Assembly (NCBI GenBank): GCA_041397305.1
Contig: JAWKWX010000023.1
Span: 1-42,150 of the forward strand
Direction: 5' to 3'
Source of the DNA: TMP-24 sp041397305
GTDB lineage: Bacteria; Pseudomonadota; Alphaproteobacteria; Rhodobacterales; Rhodobacteraceae
DNA length: 42,150 bases
In this document: positions 7,292 to 16,702 of the stretch, in pieces
Position numbering within the stretch: position 1 is the first letter of the stretch
Layout of the letters: each line of letters begins with the position of its first letter
The notes under the pieces: model-generated
Seen by the model: the letters and a program-made list of their open reading frames with translations, nothing else
Database searches by the model: none
What the model was told of the DNA's origin: nothing
Program-made: the position numbers and the translations under genes

Positions 7292-8627
7292 ATTGCGCAA
7301 GACGGTCGGCAAGAATGCCTTCGCGAGCTGGATCGAGCCGCTGACGCTTGTCAGCCTCGAGGCGGGTACGGCCCGTTTCGACGTCCCGACGAATTTCATG
7401 CGCGACTGGGTGTCGCGCAATTATTCCGAACAGATCAGGCTGCATCTCGGCAAGGCGGGCGCCGAGGTCGAGAGGGTGGAATTCGTGGTGCCCAGGGCCC
7501 GCGCGGTCCCGATCGCCAAGGTGGCGCCCGCGACCCGCAAGGCGGCAATCCGCCCGCAGGTTTCCCAGCGCAGCGAGGATGGCGACCTGCCCGGCGCCGC
7601 GCTCGATTCGCGCTTTACCTTCGATTCGTTCGTGGTCGGCAAACCGAACGAGCTTGCCCATGCCGCCGCCCGCCGGGTGGCCGAAGGCGGACCGGTCACC
7701 TTCAACCCCCTCTTCCTTTATGGCGGCGTCGGCCTCGGCAAGACCCACCTCATGCATGCGATCGCCCACGAAATGCAGGCGCGCGATCCCGAACTGCGCG
7801 TGCTCTATCTCTCGGCCGAACAGTTCATGTACCGTTTCATCCAGGCCCTGCGCGACAAGCAGATCATGGATTTCAAGGAGCTCTTCCGCTCGGTCGATGT
7901 GCTGATGGTCGATGATGTGCAGTTCATCGCCGGCAAGGAATCGACGCAGGAAGAATTCTTCCACACGTTCAACGCGCTGATCGACCAGAACAAGCGCATC
8001 GTGATTTCCGCCGACCGCGCGCCGGGCGAAATCAAGGATCTGGAAGAGCGGATCAAGTCGCGCCTGCAGTGCGGGCTGGTCGTCGACCTGCATCCGACCG
8101 ATTACGAATTGCGCCTCGGCATCCTGCAGCAAAAGGCAGAGACCTATCTGGCGCTGCATCCGGGCGTGAAGCTCGCGGGCGGGGTCCTGGAGTTTCTCTC
8201 GCACCGGATCACCACCAACGTCCGCGTGCTGGAAGGGGCGCTGACCCGGCTTTTTGCCTTCGCCTCGCTCGTCGGCAAGGAAATCACCCTCGACCTCGCG
8301 CAGGACTGCCTTGCCGATATCCTGCGCGCCTCGGACCGCAAGATCACCATCGAGGAGATCCAGCGCAAGGTCAGCGAACATTTCAACATCCGGCTGTCCG
8401 ACATGATCGGGCCGAAGCGGACCCGCACCATCGCCCGTCCGCGGCAGGTGGCGATGTATCTGGCCAAGCAGCTGACGACGCGCAGCCTGCCGGAAATCGG
8501 CCGCCGCTTCGGCGGGCGCGATCATACGACCATCATGCATGGCGTGCGGGTGATCGAGGAAATGCGCGGCACCGATCATCAACTGGCCGAAGACGTCAAC
8601 CTCTTGCGCAGGCTTCTGGAAAGCTGA
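7257..8627 (+). CDS. dnaA: Chromosomal replication initiator protein DnaA
   Basis: DnaA is the AAA+ ATPase that binds DnaA boxes and opens the origin. The 456-residue protein has domain I (about 1-85, WGQAQDELRKTVGKNAFASWIEPL), a short variable linker, Walker A GGVGLGKT (156-163), Walker B with Asp219-Asp220 in VLMVDDVQF, the EERIKSRLQCGL segment, and the domain IV DNA-binding motif GGRDHTTIMHG (419-429). ATG 7257 fits the family N-terminus; an in-frame GTG at 7242 is the only close alternative. The reading frame stays open to 6831, but that extension is not DnaA-like. A short ORF with a good ribosome binding site overlaps the start, and dnaN follows after 130 bases. Confidence 0.97.
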   Translation: MIEKTWGQAQDELRKTVGKNAFASWIEPLTLVSLEAGTARFDVPTNFMRDWVSRNYSEQIRLHLGKAGAEVERVEFVVPRARAVPIAKVAPATRKAAIRPQVSQRSEDGDLPGAALDSRFTFDSFVVGKPNELAHAAARRVAEGGPVTFNPLFLYGGVGLGKTHLMHAIAHEMQARDPELRVLYLSAEQFMYRFIQALRDKQIMDFKELFRSVDVLMVDDVQFIAGKESTQEEFFHTFNALIDQNKRIVISADRAPGEIKDLEERIKSRLQCGLVVDLHPTDYELRLGILQQKAETYLALHPGVKLAGGVLEFLSHRITTNVRVLEGALTRLFAFASLVGKEITLDLAQDCLADILRASDRKITIEEIQRKVSEHFNIRLSDMIGPKRTRTIARPRQVAMYLAKQLTTRSLPEIGRRFGGRDHTTIMHGVRVIEEMRGTDHQLAEDVNLLRRLLES

Positions 8628-8689
8628 GCATTTGCGGCGGGGCGCGGCTTGACCTCGCGCCCCTTTCCGGTTGAAACATCTGAAAAACC

Positions 8690-8732
8690 TTGAGCCCGGG
8701 CGGAAACTTGCTAGTTTTCCTGTCCCGGGCTC
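8690..8732 (+). promoter_or_regulatory. dnaA-dnaN intergenic hairpin with an embedded promoter-like pair
   Basis: GAGCCCGGG (8692-8700) is repeated inverted as CCCGGGCTC (8724-8732). Between them GGAAAC and GTTTTCC can pair imperfectly, so the region can form a long interrupted stem. TTGAGC (8690-8695) and TAGTTT (8712-8717) lie 16 bases apart inside it, with CTAG at 8711-8714. It could be a dnaN promoter covered by a symmetrical operator, or an attenuator. There is no U tract, so a simple terminator is unlikely. Confidence 0.4.
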
Positions 8733-8757
8733 GGCCCGGGCATGACAGGGGACGGAA

Positions 8758-9876
8758 ATGAAACTCAGCATCGAACGCGCAGTGCTTCTGAAGGCGGTCG
8801 CCCAGGCACAGTCGGTCGTCGAACGCCGCAACACCATTCCGATCCTCGCCAACGTGCTGATCGAGGCCGAAGGATCGACGGTGTCCCTGCGCGCCACCGA
8901 CCTCGATATCGAGGTGACCGACAAGGCCACCGCGATGGTCGAACGCGCCGGTGCAACCACGGTTTCGGCGGTGATGCTGCATGAAATCGTGCGCAAGCTG
9001 CCCGACGGGGCGCTGGTACAGCTGACCGACGACAGCGCCTCGGGTCGCCTGACGGTCGAGGCCGGCCGATCGACCTTCTCGCTCGCGACGCTGCCGCGCG
9101 AAGATTTTCCGGTGATGGCCTCGTCGGAATATTCGGCGAACTTCTCGGCGCCCGCGGGCGTGCTGCGGCGGCTCTTCGACAAGTCGAAATTCGCGATCTC
9201 CACCGAAGAGACGCGCTATTACCTGAACGGCGTCTACATGCACGTGGCGACCGGCGAGGACGGACCCGTGCTGCGCTGCGTCGCGACCGACGGCCACCGG
9301 CTTGCCCGGATCGACGCCGCTTTGCCCGATGGCGCACAGGGCATGCCGGGCGTGATCGTGCCACGCAAGACCGTGGGCGAGCTCAGGAAACTTCTCGAAG
9401 ATGACGAGGCGAAGATCGCCGTTTCGGTCAGCGAGACCAAGGTGCGCTTCGCCACACCCGCAATCACGCTGACCTCGAAGGTCATCGACGGCACCTTCCC
9501 CGACTATACCCGCGTGATCCCGACCGGGAATACCAAGCGGCTGGAGGTCGACGCGGCCGAGTTCGCGAAGGCGGTGGACCGGGTGGCGACCGTATCGTCG
9601 GAACGGTCGCGCGCAGTGAAGATGCAGCTGGACGAGGATCGGCTGGTCCTGTCGGTCAACGCGCCTGACAGCGGCGCGGCGGAAGAGGAACTGGCCGTTG
9701 CCTATGGCGACGAGCGGCTGGAGATCGGCTTCAACGCCAAGTACCTCCTGGAGATCGCCAGCCAGGTCGACCGCGAGAATGCCGTGTTCCTGTTCAACTC
9801 GGCGGGCGACCCGACCCTGATGCGCGAAGGCAACGATACGTCGGCCGTCTATGTCGTGATGCCGATGCGGGTGTGA
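8758..9876 (+). CDS. dnaN: DNA polymerase III beta sliding clamp
   Basis: DnaN dimerises into the ring that tethers DNA polymerase III and many repair factors to DNA. The 372-residue length is typical, with three repeated clamp folds, the N-terminal MKLSIERAVLLKAVAQAQSV, the conserved RNTIPILANVLIEA region (about 23-36) and the C-terminal signature VYVVMPMRV that lines the partner-binding pocket. ATG 8758 is preceded by GGGGACGGA. It lies between dnaA and recF, and a dispersed hairpin repeat begins directly at the stop. Confidence 0.98.
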   Translation: MKLSIERAVLLKAVAQAQSVVERRNTIPILANVLIEAEGSTVSLRATDLDIEVTDKATAMVERAGATTVSAVMLHEIVRKLPDGALVQLTDDSASGRLTVEAGRSTFSLATLPREDFPVMASSEYSANFSAPAGVLRRLFDKSKFAISTEETRYYLNGVYMHVATGEDGPVLRCVATDGHRLARIDAALPDGAQGMPGVIVPRKTVGELRKLLEDDEAKIAVSVSETKVRFATPAITLTSKVIDGTFPDYTRVIPTGNTKRLEVDAAEFAKAVDRVATVSSERSRAVKMQLDEDRLVLSVNAPDSGAAEEELAVAYGDERLEIGFNAKYLLEIASQVDRENAVFLFNSAGDPTLMREGNDTSAVYVVMPMRV

Positions 9877-9920
9877 GCGCGGGGGCGCTGCCCCCGCACC
9901 CCCGGGATATTTGCACCACA
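9877..9920 (-). repeat. Dispersed gene-end hairpin repeat, copy 1
   Basis: Immediately after dnaN, GCGGGGGC (9879-9886) pairs with GCCCCCGC (9890-9897) across GCT, followed by CCCCGGGATATTT. Read on the minus strand the core is AAATATCCCGGGGG followed by the hairpin, matching copies at 12092, 25762 and 34293. It may serve as a dnaN terminator. Confidence 0.6.
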
Positions 9921-9929
9921 ATGAAGGGC

Positions 9930-9935
9930 AGGAGG
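9930..9935 (+). promoter_or_regulatory. Ribosome binding site that selects the recF GTG start
   Basis: AGGAGG lies 9 bases before GTG 9945, the codon that gives RecF its usual N-terminus. An in-frame ATG at 9921 lies upstream of this site and has no purine-rich site of its own. Confidence 0.65.
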
Positions 9936-9944
9936 GTCTTCGGG

Positions 9945-11039
9945 GTGCCCGTCACGGAACTGCTCTTGTCGCATTTCCGCTCTCATCGGCGCACGGTGCT
10001 GACCTTTGACGGCAGACCGCTCGCGATCCATGGGCCGAACGGCGCGGGCAAGACCAACATCCTCGAAGCGGTCTCGCTTCTCTCGCCGGGCCGGGGGCTG
10101 AGGCGGGCCGGGGGCGATGAGCTGGCGCGGCGGCCCGAGGCGCTCGGCTGGAAGATCGCAGCAACCGTCGACGGGCACGAGATCGAGACCCAGGCAGAGC
10201 CTGGTGCGGCGCGGACCGTCGTCATCGACGGCAAGACGGCGACGCAGGCGGCGCTGGGGCGGATCGCGCGCATCCTGTGGCTGACCCCGGCGATGGATCG
10301 GCTGTGGATCGAAGGCGCCGAGGGGCGGCGCCGGTTCCTTGACCGGATGGTCCTGTCCTTCGTGCCCGCCCATGCCGAGGCGGCGCTTGCCTATGAAAAG
10401 GCGATGCGTGAACGGAACCGGCTTTTGAAGGACGAGGTGCGCGACCCTGCCTGGTATGCGGCGCTTGAGGCGCAGATGGCCGAGGCGGGCGCCGAGATCG
10501 ACGCGAATCGCCGCCTGGCGCTTGCCCGGCTTGCCGAAGCGCAAGAGGGCGCGGAAACCGCCTTCCCGACGGCCGATCTGACGCTTCTGGATGGGGAAGA
10601 CGGGGCCGTATCCGGCAGCGCCGCGATGCTGGCCGAGGCGCTGGCTGCGGGCCGCTCTCGCGACATGGCGGTGGGCCGGACGCTTGTCGGCCCGCATCGT
10701 GCCGACCTGTCGGCCCTCTTTGCGGCCAAGGGGACGCCCGCGGCCCAATGTTCGACCGGCGAGCAGAAGGCGCTTCTCATCTCGCTCATCCTCGCCAATG
10801 CCCGCGCGCTTGCGGCCGACATCGGCCAGCCGCCGATCCTCCTCCTGGACGAGGTCGCGGCCCATCTCGATCAGGATCGTCGCGCAGCGCTCTACGACGA
10901 GATCGTGGCACTTGGCGCGCAGGCCTTCATGACAGGCACCGGGCCCGAGCTATTCGAAACGCTCGAGGCGCGCGCGGAATGGCTTGAAGTCTCGGACGGC
11001 GAAGGCCAGTCTCGCGCTACATTCCGGAGCGCCCCATGA
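9945..11039 (+). CDS. recF: DNA replication and repair protein RecF
   Basis: RecF is an SMC-like ATPase that, with RecO and RecR, loads RecA at gaps in single-stranded DNA. The 364-residue protein begins (M)PVTELLLSHFRSHRR and carries Walker A GPNGAGKTN (30-38), the ABC-type signature region STGEQKALLISL, and Walker B ILLLDE with Asp302-Glu303 followed by the D-loop VAAHLD. Start GTG 9945 is chosen because an AGGAGG site lies 9 bases upstream and the resulting N-terminus aligns with family starts; ATG 9921 would add eight non-conserved residues. The stop overlaps the next ATG as ATGA, implying translational coupling to the VOC gene rather than to gyrB. Confidence 0.95.
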   Translation: MPVTELLLSHFRSHRRTVLTFDGRPLAIHGPNGAGKTNILEAVSLLSPGRGLRRAGGDELARRPEALGWKIAATVDGHEIETQAEPGAARTVVIDGKTATQAALGRIARILWLTPAMDRLWIEGAEGRRRFLDRMVLSFVPAHAEAALAYEKAMRERNRLLKDEVRDPAWYAALEAQMAEAGAEIDANRRLALARLAEAQEGAETAFPTADLTLLDGEDGAVSGSAAMLAEALAAGRSRDMAVGRTLVGPHRADLSALFAAKGTPAAQCSTGEQKALLISLILANARALAADIGQPPILLLDEVAAHLDQDRRAALYDEIVALGAQAFMTGTGPELFETLEARAEWLEVSDGEGQSRATFRSAP

Positions 11040-11470
11040 AAGCCGAACGCATCACGCTCATCACCCTCGGTGTGGCCGATATCCGCCGCTCGCGGACCTT
11101 CTATGAGGATTGGGGCTGGAAGGTCCATCCGGCGTCGATGGAGGCGCTTGTGCTCTTCCAGATGGGCGGGCTGGCGCTGGCGCTGTTCGACCTGAAGGCG
11201 CTGGCCGAGGATCAGGCCCGGCCCGGCGCGCAGCTCGGTACGGGTGCAATGACGTTGGCGCAGAACATGGAGAGCGCGGCCGAGGTGGACGGGACCTTCG
11301 CCCGCGCCGTCGCGGCGGGCGCCACGGTGCTGAAAGCACCGCAAGACGTCTTCTGGGGCGGCTATTCCGGCTATTTTGCCGACCCCGACGGCCATGTCTG
11401 GGAAATCGCCCACAATCCGTTCTGGCCCCTGAGCAAGGACGGGCGCCTGACCCTGCCGGAGCCGGAATGA
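11036..11470 (+). CDS. VOC-superfamily (glyoxalase-like) protein
   Basis: Vicinal-oxygen-chelate proteins include glyoxalase I, ring-cleaving dioxygenases and antibiotic-resistance proteins; the substrate here cannot be told. The 144-residue protein has the two-module pattern: ITLGVADIRRSRTFYEDWGW near the N-terminus, and YSGYFADPDGHVWEIAHNPFW near the C-terminus, where Glu in WEIAHN matches the usual C-terminal metal ligand position. It overlaps recF by 4 bases and the downstream exporter gene by 4 bases, so the three genes look co-translated. It is an accessory insertion between recF and gyrB. Confidence 0.8.
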   Translation: MKAERITLITLGVADIRRSRTFYEDWGWKVHPASMEALVLFQMGGLALALFDLKALAEDQARPGAQLGTGAMTLAQNMESAAEVDGTFARAVAAGATVLKAPQDVFWGGYSGYFADPDGHVWEIAHNPFWPLSKDGRLTLPEPE

Positions 11471-12087
11471 CCGTCACATTCTCGCAGCTTGCCCTCTATG
11501 CGGGCGGCATGTTCCTTCTCTGGGCTGTGCCCGGCCCCGTCTGGGTGGCGCTGACCGCGCGATCGCTTTCGGGCGGCTTCGCCTCGGCCTGGCCCCTCGC
11601 CGTCGGCGTGGCGCTCGGCGATCTCATCTGGCCCTTGTGCGCCATCTTCGGCCTGACCTGGATCCTGTCGGTCTATGGCGACTTCCTGTCCCTTCTCCGC
11701 TGGGTGGCAGCAGGCGTATTCGTGCTGATGGGTGCGATGCTCATCCGCAAATCCGTCGGACCGATGAAGGCCGACAGCCGCCTGACGAAGCCCGGCAGGT
11801 GGGCGGCCTTCTCGGTTGGCGTCGCCGCGGTGATCGGCAATCCCAAGGCCATCCTATTCTACATGGGTGTGCTGCCCGGCTTCTTCGACCTGTCGCGGAT
11901 TGCCGGCCCCGACATCGCCGCGATCCTGGCCGTCTCGGCCCTTGTCCCGATGCTTGGCAACCTCGCCCTCGCCCTCTTTCTCGACCGTGCCCGCGCGCTT
12001 CTCGCCTCGCCCGATCGGATGCACCGGCTGAACGTGATCTCGGGCGGCCTTCTGATTGCCGTCGGCCTCACCATCACCCTGACCTGA
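11467..12087 (+). CDS. LysE/RhtB-family amino-acid or metabolite exporter
   Basis: LysE/RhtB proteins are inner-membrane exporters of amino acids and related metabolites. The 206-residue, strongly hydrophobic protein fits six helices. It has the family AVPGP motif in the first helix (MFLLWAVPGPVWVALTARSLSGG), the polar loop with RKSVG, and the central GNPKAILFYMGVLPGFFDL segment. ATG 11467 overlaps the VOC stop as ATGA. The pairing with a VOC enzyme suggests detoxification or export of a small electrophile or amino-acid-like compound, but that is inference. A dispersed hairpin repeat follows the stop. Confidence 0.85.
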   Translation: MTVTFSQLALYAGGMFLLWAVPGPVWVALTARSLSGGFASAWPLAVGVALGDLIWPLCAIFGLTWILSVYGDFLSLLRWVAAGVFVLMGAMLIRKSVGPMKADSRLTKPGRWAAFSVGVAAVIGNPKAILFYMGVLPGFFDLSRIAGPDIAAILAVSALVPMLGNLALALFLDRARALLASPDRMHRLNVISGGLLIAVGLTITLT

Positions 12088-12091
12088 TCCC

Positions 12092-12167
12092 CACTTTCTG
12101 TCCGGAAATACTCCGGGGGTTGCGGGGGGCAGGGCCCCCCCGCGCGGATCGCCGCCAACGGCGGCGA
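12092..12167 (+). repeat. Dispersed gene-end hairpin repeat, copy 2
   Basis: Core TGTCCGGAAATACTCCGGGG (12100-12119) is followed by hairpin GCGGGGGG/CCCCCCGC (12122-12129 with 12136-12143) and a second hairpin TCGCCGCC/GGCGGCGA (12149-12156 with 12160-12167). Copy 4 at 34293 keeps both hairpins but with different paired bases in the second, indicating that structure is kept. It lies between the LysE gene and the gyrB promoter. Confidence 0.65.
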
Positions 12168-12192
12168 AACCACAAAATCTTGGGGCTTCCGC

Positions 12193-12221
12193 GTGACAAT
12201 TCCCGCCCAGACCCCTATAAA
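12193..12221 (+). promoter_or_regulatory. gyrB promoter
   Basis: GTGACA (12193-12198) and TATAAA (12216-12221) are separated by 17 bases; each matches the sigma-70 consensus at 5 of 6 positions. It is the best promoter match noticed in the window. Transcription would begin near 12228, about 23 bases before the gyrB ATG. Confidence 0.7.
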
Positions 12222-12250
12222 ACGGGCAGCAGGAACACAGGCGGACAGGC

Positions 12251-14701
<2,451 letters not shown>

Positions 14702-14706
14702 TCTGG

Positions 14707-14746
14707 CCGGGAGGCGCGTTTTTCGGCGCCTCTCGTGACCTCCCGG
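14707..14746 (+). terminator. gyrB 3' hairpin region with two mutually exclusive stems
   Basis: GAGGCGC (14711-14717) pairs with GCGCCTC (14726-14732) around a T-rich loop. CCGGGAGG (14707-14714) can instead pair with CCTCCCGG (14739-14746). The two stems share bases 14711-14714, so only one can form fully. No clear U tract follows either stem. Confidence 0.5.
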
Positions 14747-14813
14747 TTCGGCTCATGGCAGAGATCTGCCGCGCCTCGGCCACGGGGAGATACCGCCAGC
14801 CACGCGGGTTGGA

Positions 14814-14887
14814 ACGCACCGGCACCCTCAGGAAACGCGCGAACAGGACGGGCGCCGGTGCGTATCGCCGGGGCCGGGGCCCCGGCG
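14814..14887 (-). terminator. Hairpins downstream of ccoP
   Basis: Directly beyond the ccoP stop, CGCCGGGG (14866-14873) pairs with CCCCGGCG (14880-14887), a GC-rich stem that would end the cco transcript. Further on, ACGCACCGGC (14814-14823) is repeated inverted at 14854-14863, a perfect 10-bp pair with a 30-base loop. There is no U tract, so this may be rho-assisted or 3'-protective. The remaining roughly 60 bases toward gyrB show nothing else. Confidence 0.45.
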
Positions 14888-14891
14888 AATT

Positions 14892-15755
14892 CTATTCGCC
14901 ACCGCCAAGGCTGTGGACGTAGGTTGCCACTGCGCGAATGTCGGATTCGCTCAGACGCCCGGCCCAGGCCGGCATCACGCCGAAGCGTGCCCTGGTGACG
15001 GTTTCCTTCAGCGTCGCCGCGTCGCCGCCATAGAGCCAGATCGCGTCGGTCAGGTTCGGCGCGCCCTGTGCGCGGTCGCCCGTGCCCTGATCGCCATGGC
15101 AGGCGGCGCAATTGTCGGCGAAAACCGTTGCCCCGGCCGCGGCCAGCGCCGCGTCATGGTCCTGACCCGAGATCGCGAGCACATGGTTCACCACAGCGTC
15201 GATGTCACCCTCTTCCAGAATGTCGCCGAAGGCGGGCATCTGCGAAAAGCGGGCATCGGCATCGGTCGTATTGCGAATGCCGTGGCTGATCGTCACATGG
15301 ATATCGTCGATCGTACCGCCCCAAAGCCAGTCATTGTCCAGAAGGTTGGGGAAGCCCTTTGCCCCGCCAGCGCCCGCGCCATGGCATTGCGCGCACCAGG
15401 TGGAAAAGACCGCCTTGCCGGCGTTCTGGGCGAAGGGACCAAGTTCCGGATCGGCCGCGATCCCGTCCAGCGGCGCCGCGGCGAGCTTCGCCTCGATCGC
15501 GGCATTCGCGTCATCGAAGGCCTTGATCTCGACCGCGACATCGGCCCGAGTCGAGCCGCCCCAGAGCCCGTGGGTGACGCCGTTCACCAAAGGCCAGGCG
15601 GGGTAGAGGATCGTATAGGCGATCCCCCAGACGATGGTGGCGTAGAAGACCCAAAGCCACCAGCGCGGCATCGGATTGTCGAATTCCTCGATCCCGTCCC
15701 ACTGATGGCCAGTGGTCGGCGGAGGCGCCTTCTTCTCTTGCGGTCTCTTGCTCAT
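14892..15755 (-). CDS. ccoP: cbb3-type cytochrome c oxidase subunit III, di-heme CcoP
   Basis: CcoP feeds electrons from soluble cytochrome c into the cbb3 terminal oxidase. The 287-residue protein has a soluble N-terminus (HQWDGIEEFDNPMPRWW, about 17-33), one membrane helix (about 34-52), and two periplasmic c-type heme sites, CAQCH (121-125) and CAACH (216-220). MPAFGD and MPAWAG supply the likely axial methionines. Length and order are standard for CcoP. Its start overlaps the ccoQ stop by 4 bases. It is the last gene of the operon; the usual assembly genes ccoGHIS are not next to it, because gyrB converges from the other side. Confidence 0.97.
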   Translation of the reverse strand: MSKRPQEKKAPPPTTGHQWDGIEEFDNPMPRWWLWVFYATIVWGIAYTILYPAWPLVNGVTHGLWGGSTRADVAVEIKAFDDANAAIEAKLAAAPLDGIAADPELGPFAQNAGKAVFSTWCAQCHGAGAGGAKGFPNLLDNDWLWGGTIDDIHVTISHGIRNTTDADARFSQMPAFGDILEEGDIDAVVNHVLAISGQDHDAALAAAGATVFADNCAACHGDQGTGDRAQGAPNLTDAIWLYGGDAATLKETVTRARFGVMPAWAGRLSESDIRAVATYVHSLGGGE

Positions 15756-15955
15756 CGTCCCGTCTCCTTCGCCCCTGCCGCAGGCACGGCGCGGGCGGGT
15801 CTGTCTTCATGGCGGAAGGGAATTTGCGACACATCCTCGTGCACCGCGCGCGATCCCGGCCGGAAGGCCCAGAGGATCACCCCGATGAAGATCGCGAACA
15901 GGGCCAGCAGCGCCCAGCTGTCGGCAAATTCCCTGAGGATGGAATAAAGGTCCAT
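15752..15955 (-). CDS. ccoQ: cbb3-type oxidase small subunit CcoQ
   Basis: CcoQ is a small membrane subunit that stabilises the cbb3 complex and protects it from oxidative damage in related bacteria. The 67-residue protein has one transmembrane helix (about 14-32, WALLALFAIFIGVILWAF) followed by a charged cytoplasmic tail, the usual CcoQ form. Assignment rests on size, topology and its position between ccoO and ccoP. It starts 9 bases after the ccoO stop, and its TGA overlaps the ccoP ATG. Confidence 0.9.
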   Translation of the reverse strand: MDLYSILREFADSWALLALFAIFIGVILWAFRPGSRAVHEDVSQIPFRHEDRPARAVPAAGAKETGR

Positions 15956-15964
15956 ATCCGCCCC

Positions 15965-16690
15965 CTATCGCTGCGGGTCGGGTTCGAAGGTCGAGAAATC
16001 AACCATCGTGCCCAGAACCTGAAGATAGGAGACCAGGGCATCCATCTCGCTGATCCCGGGCTGGCCGTCGAAGTTGGCGACGTTGGCCTTGGGATAGCGC
16101 GCCAGAAGCCCCTCGGTGTCGGCGTCCGGGTCGGCCTGGGCCTTGAAGTCGTCCTTCGCGGCCTCGATCATCTCGGACGTGTAGGGGACGCCGACCATCG
16201 CGTCGGTCTCCAGCCGGTCGGTGATCCAGGTGGGCTGGATCATCCGCTCCTTCAGGAACCCGTATTTCGGCATCACCGATTCCGGCACCACCGATTGCGG
16301 ATCGCTCAGGTGGGCGACGTGCCATTCGTCCGAATACCGGCCGCCGACCCGCGCGAGGTCCGGCCCGGTACGCTTCGATCCCCACTGGAACGGATGGTCG
16401 TACATCGATTCCGCCGCCAGGCTGTAATGGCCATAGCGTTCGACCTCGTCGCGCATCGGACGGATCATCTGGCTGTGGCAGACATAGCAGCCTTCACGGA
16501 CGTAGATGTCGCGGCCCGTCAACTCCAGCGGCGTATAGGGGCGCACGCCTTCCACCTTCTCGATCGTGTTCTGCAGGTAGAAGAGCGGCGAGATTTCCAC
16601 GATCCCGCCGATTGTCACCACCAGAAGCGAGGCGACCAGGAGGAGCGTGGCGTTCTTTTCGAGAACCTTGTGCTTTTCGAGAATTGCCAT
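15965..16690 (-). CDS. ccoO: cbb3-type cytochrome c oxidase subunit II, mono-heme CcoO
   Basis: CcoO is the membrane-anchored mono-heme cytochrome c that passes electrons to the catalytic CcoN subunit. The 241-residue protein has an N-terminal membrane helix (about 15-33), then GRDIYVREGCYVCHSQMIRP with the heme site CYVCH (68-72). The following DEVERYGHYSLAAES and WGSKRTGPDLARVGGRYSDEWH blocks are characteristic of CcoO. It starts 12 bases after the ccoN stop within ccoNOQP, and one FnrL-controlled transcript is likely. Confidence 0.97.
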   Translation of the reverse strand: MAILEKHKVLEKNATLLLVASLLVVTIGGIVEISPLFYLQNTIEKVEGVRPYTPLELTGRDIYVREGCYVCHSQMIRPMRDEVERYGHYSLAAESMYDHPFQWGSKRTGPDLARVGGRYSDEWHVAHLSDPQSVVPESVMPKYGFLKERMIQPTWITDRLETDAMVGVPYTSEMIEAAKDDFKAQADPDADTEGLLARYPKANVANFDGQPGISEMDALVSYLQVLGTMVDFSTFEPDPQR

Positions 16691-16702
16691 GGTCCGGCCC
16701 CC

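Noticed and set aside
7065..9203. 712-codon minus-strand ORF across dnaA and dnaN
   Set aside because: It is antisense to two unmistakable genes; GC-rich third positions keep the opposite strand open. The product is Arg/His/Gly-rich with no domain.
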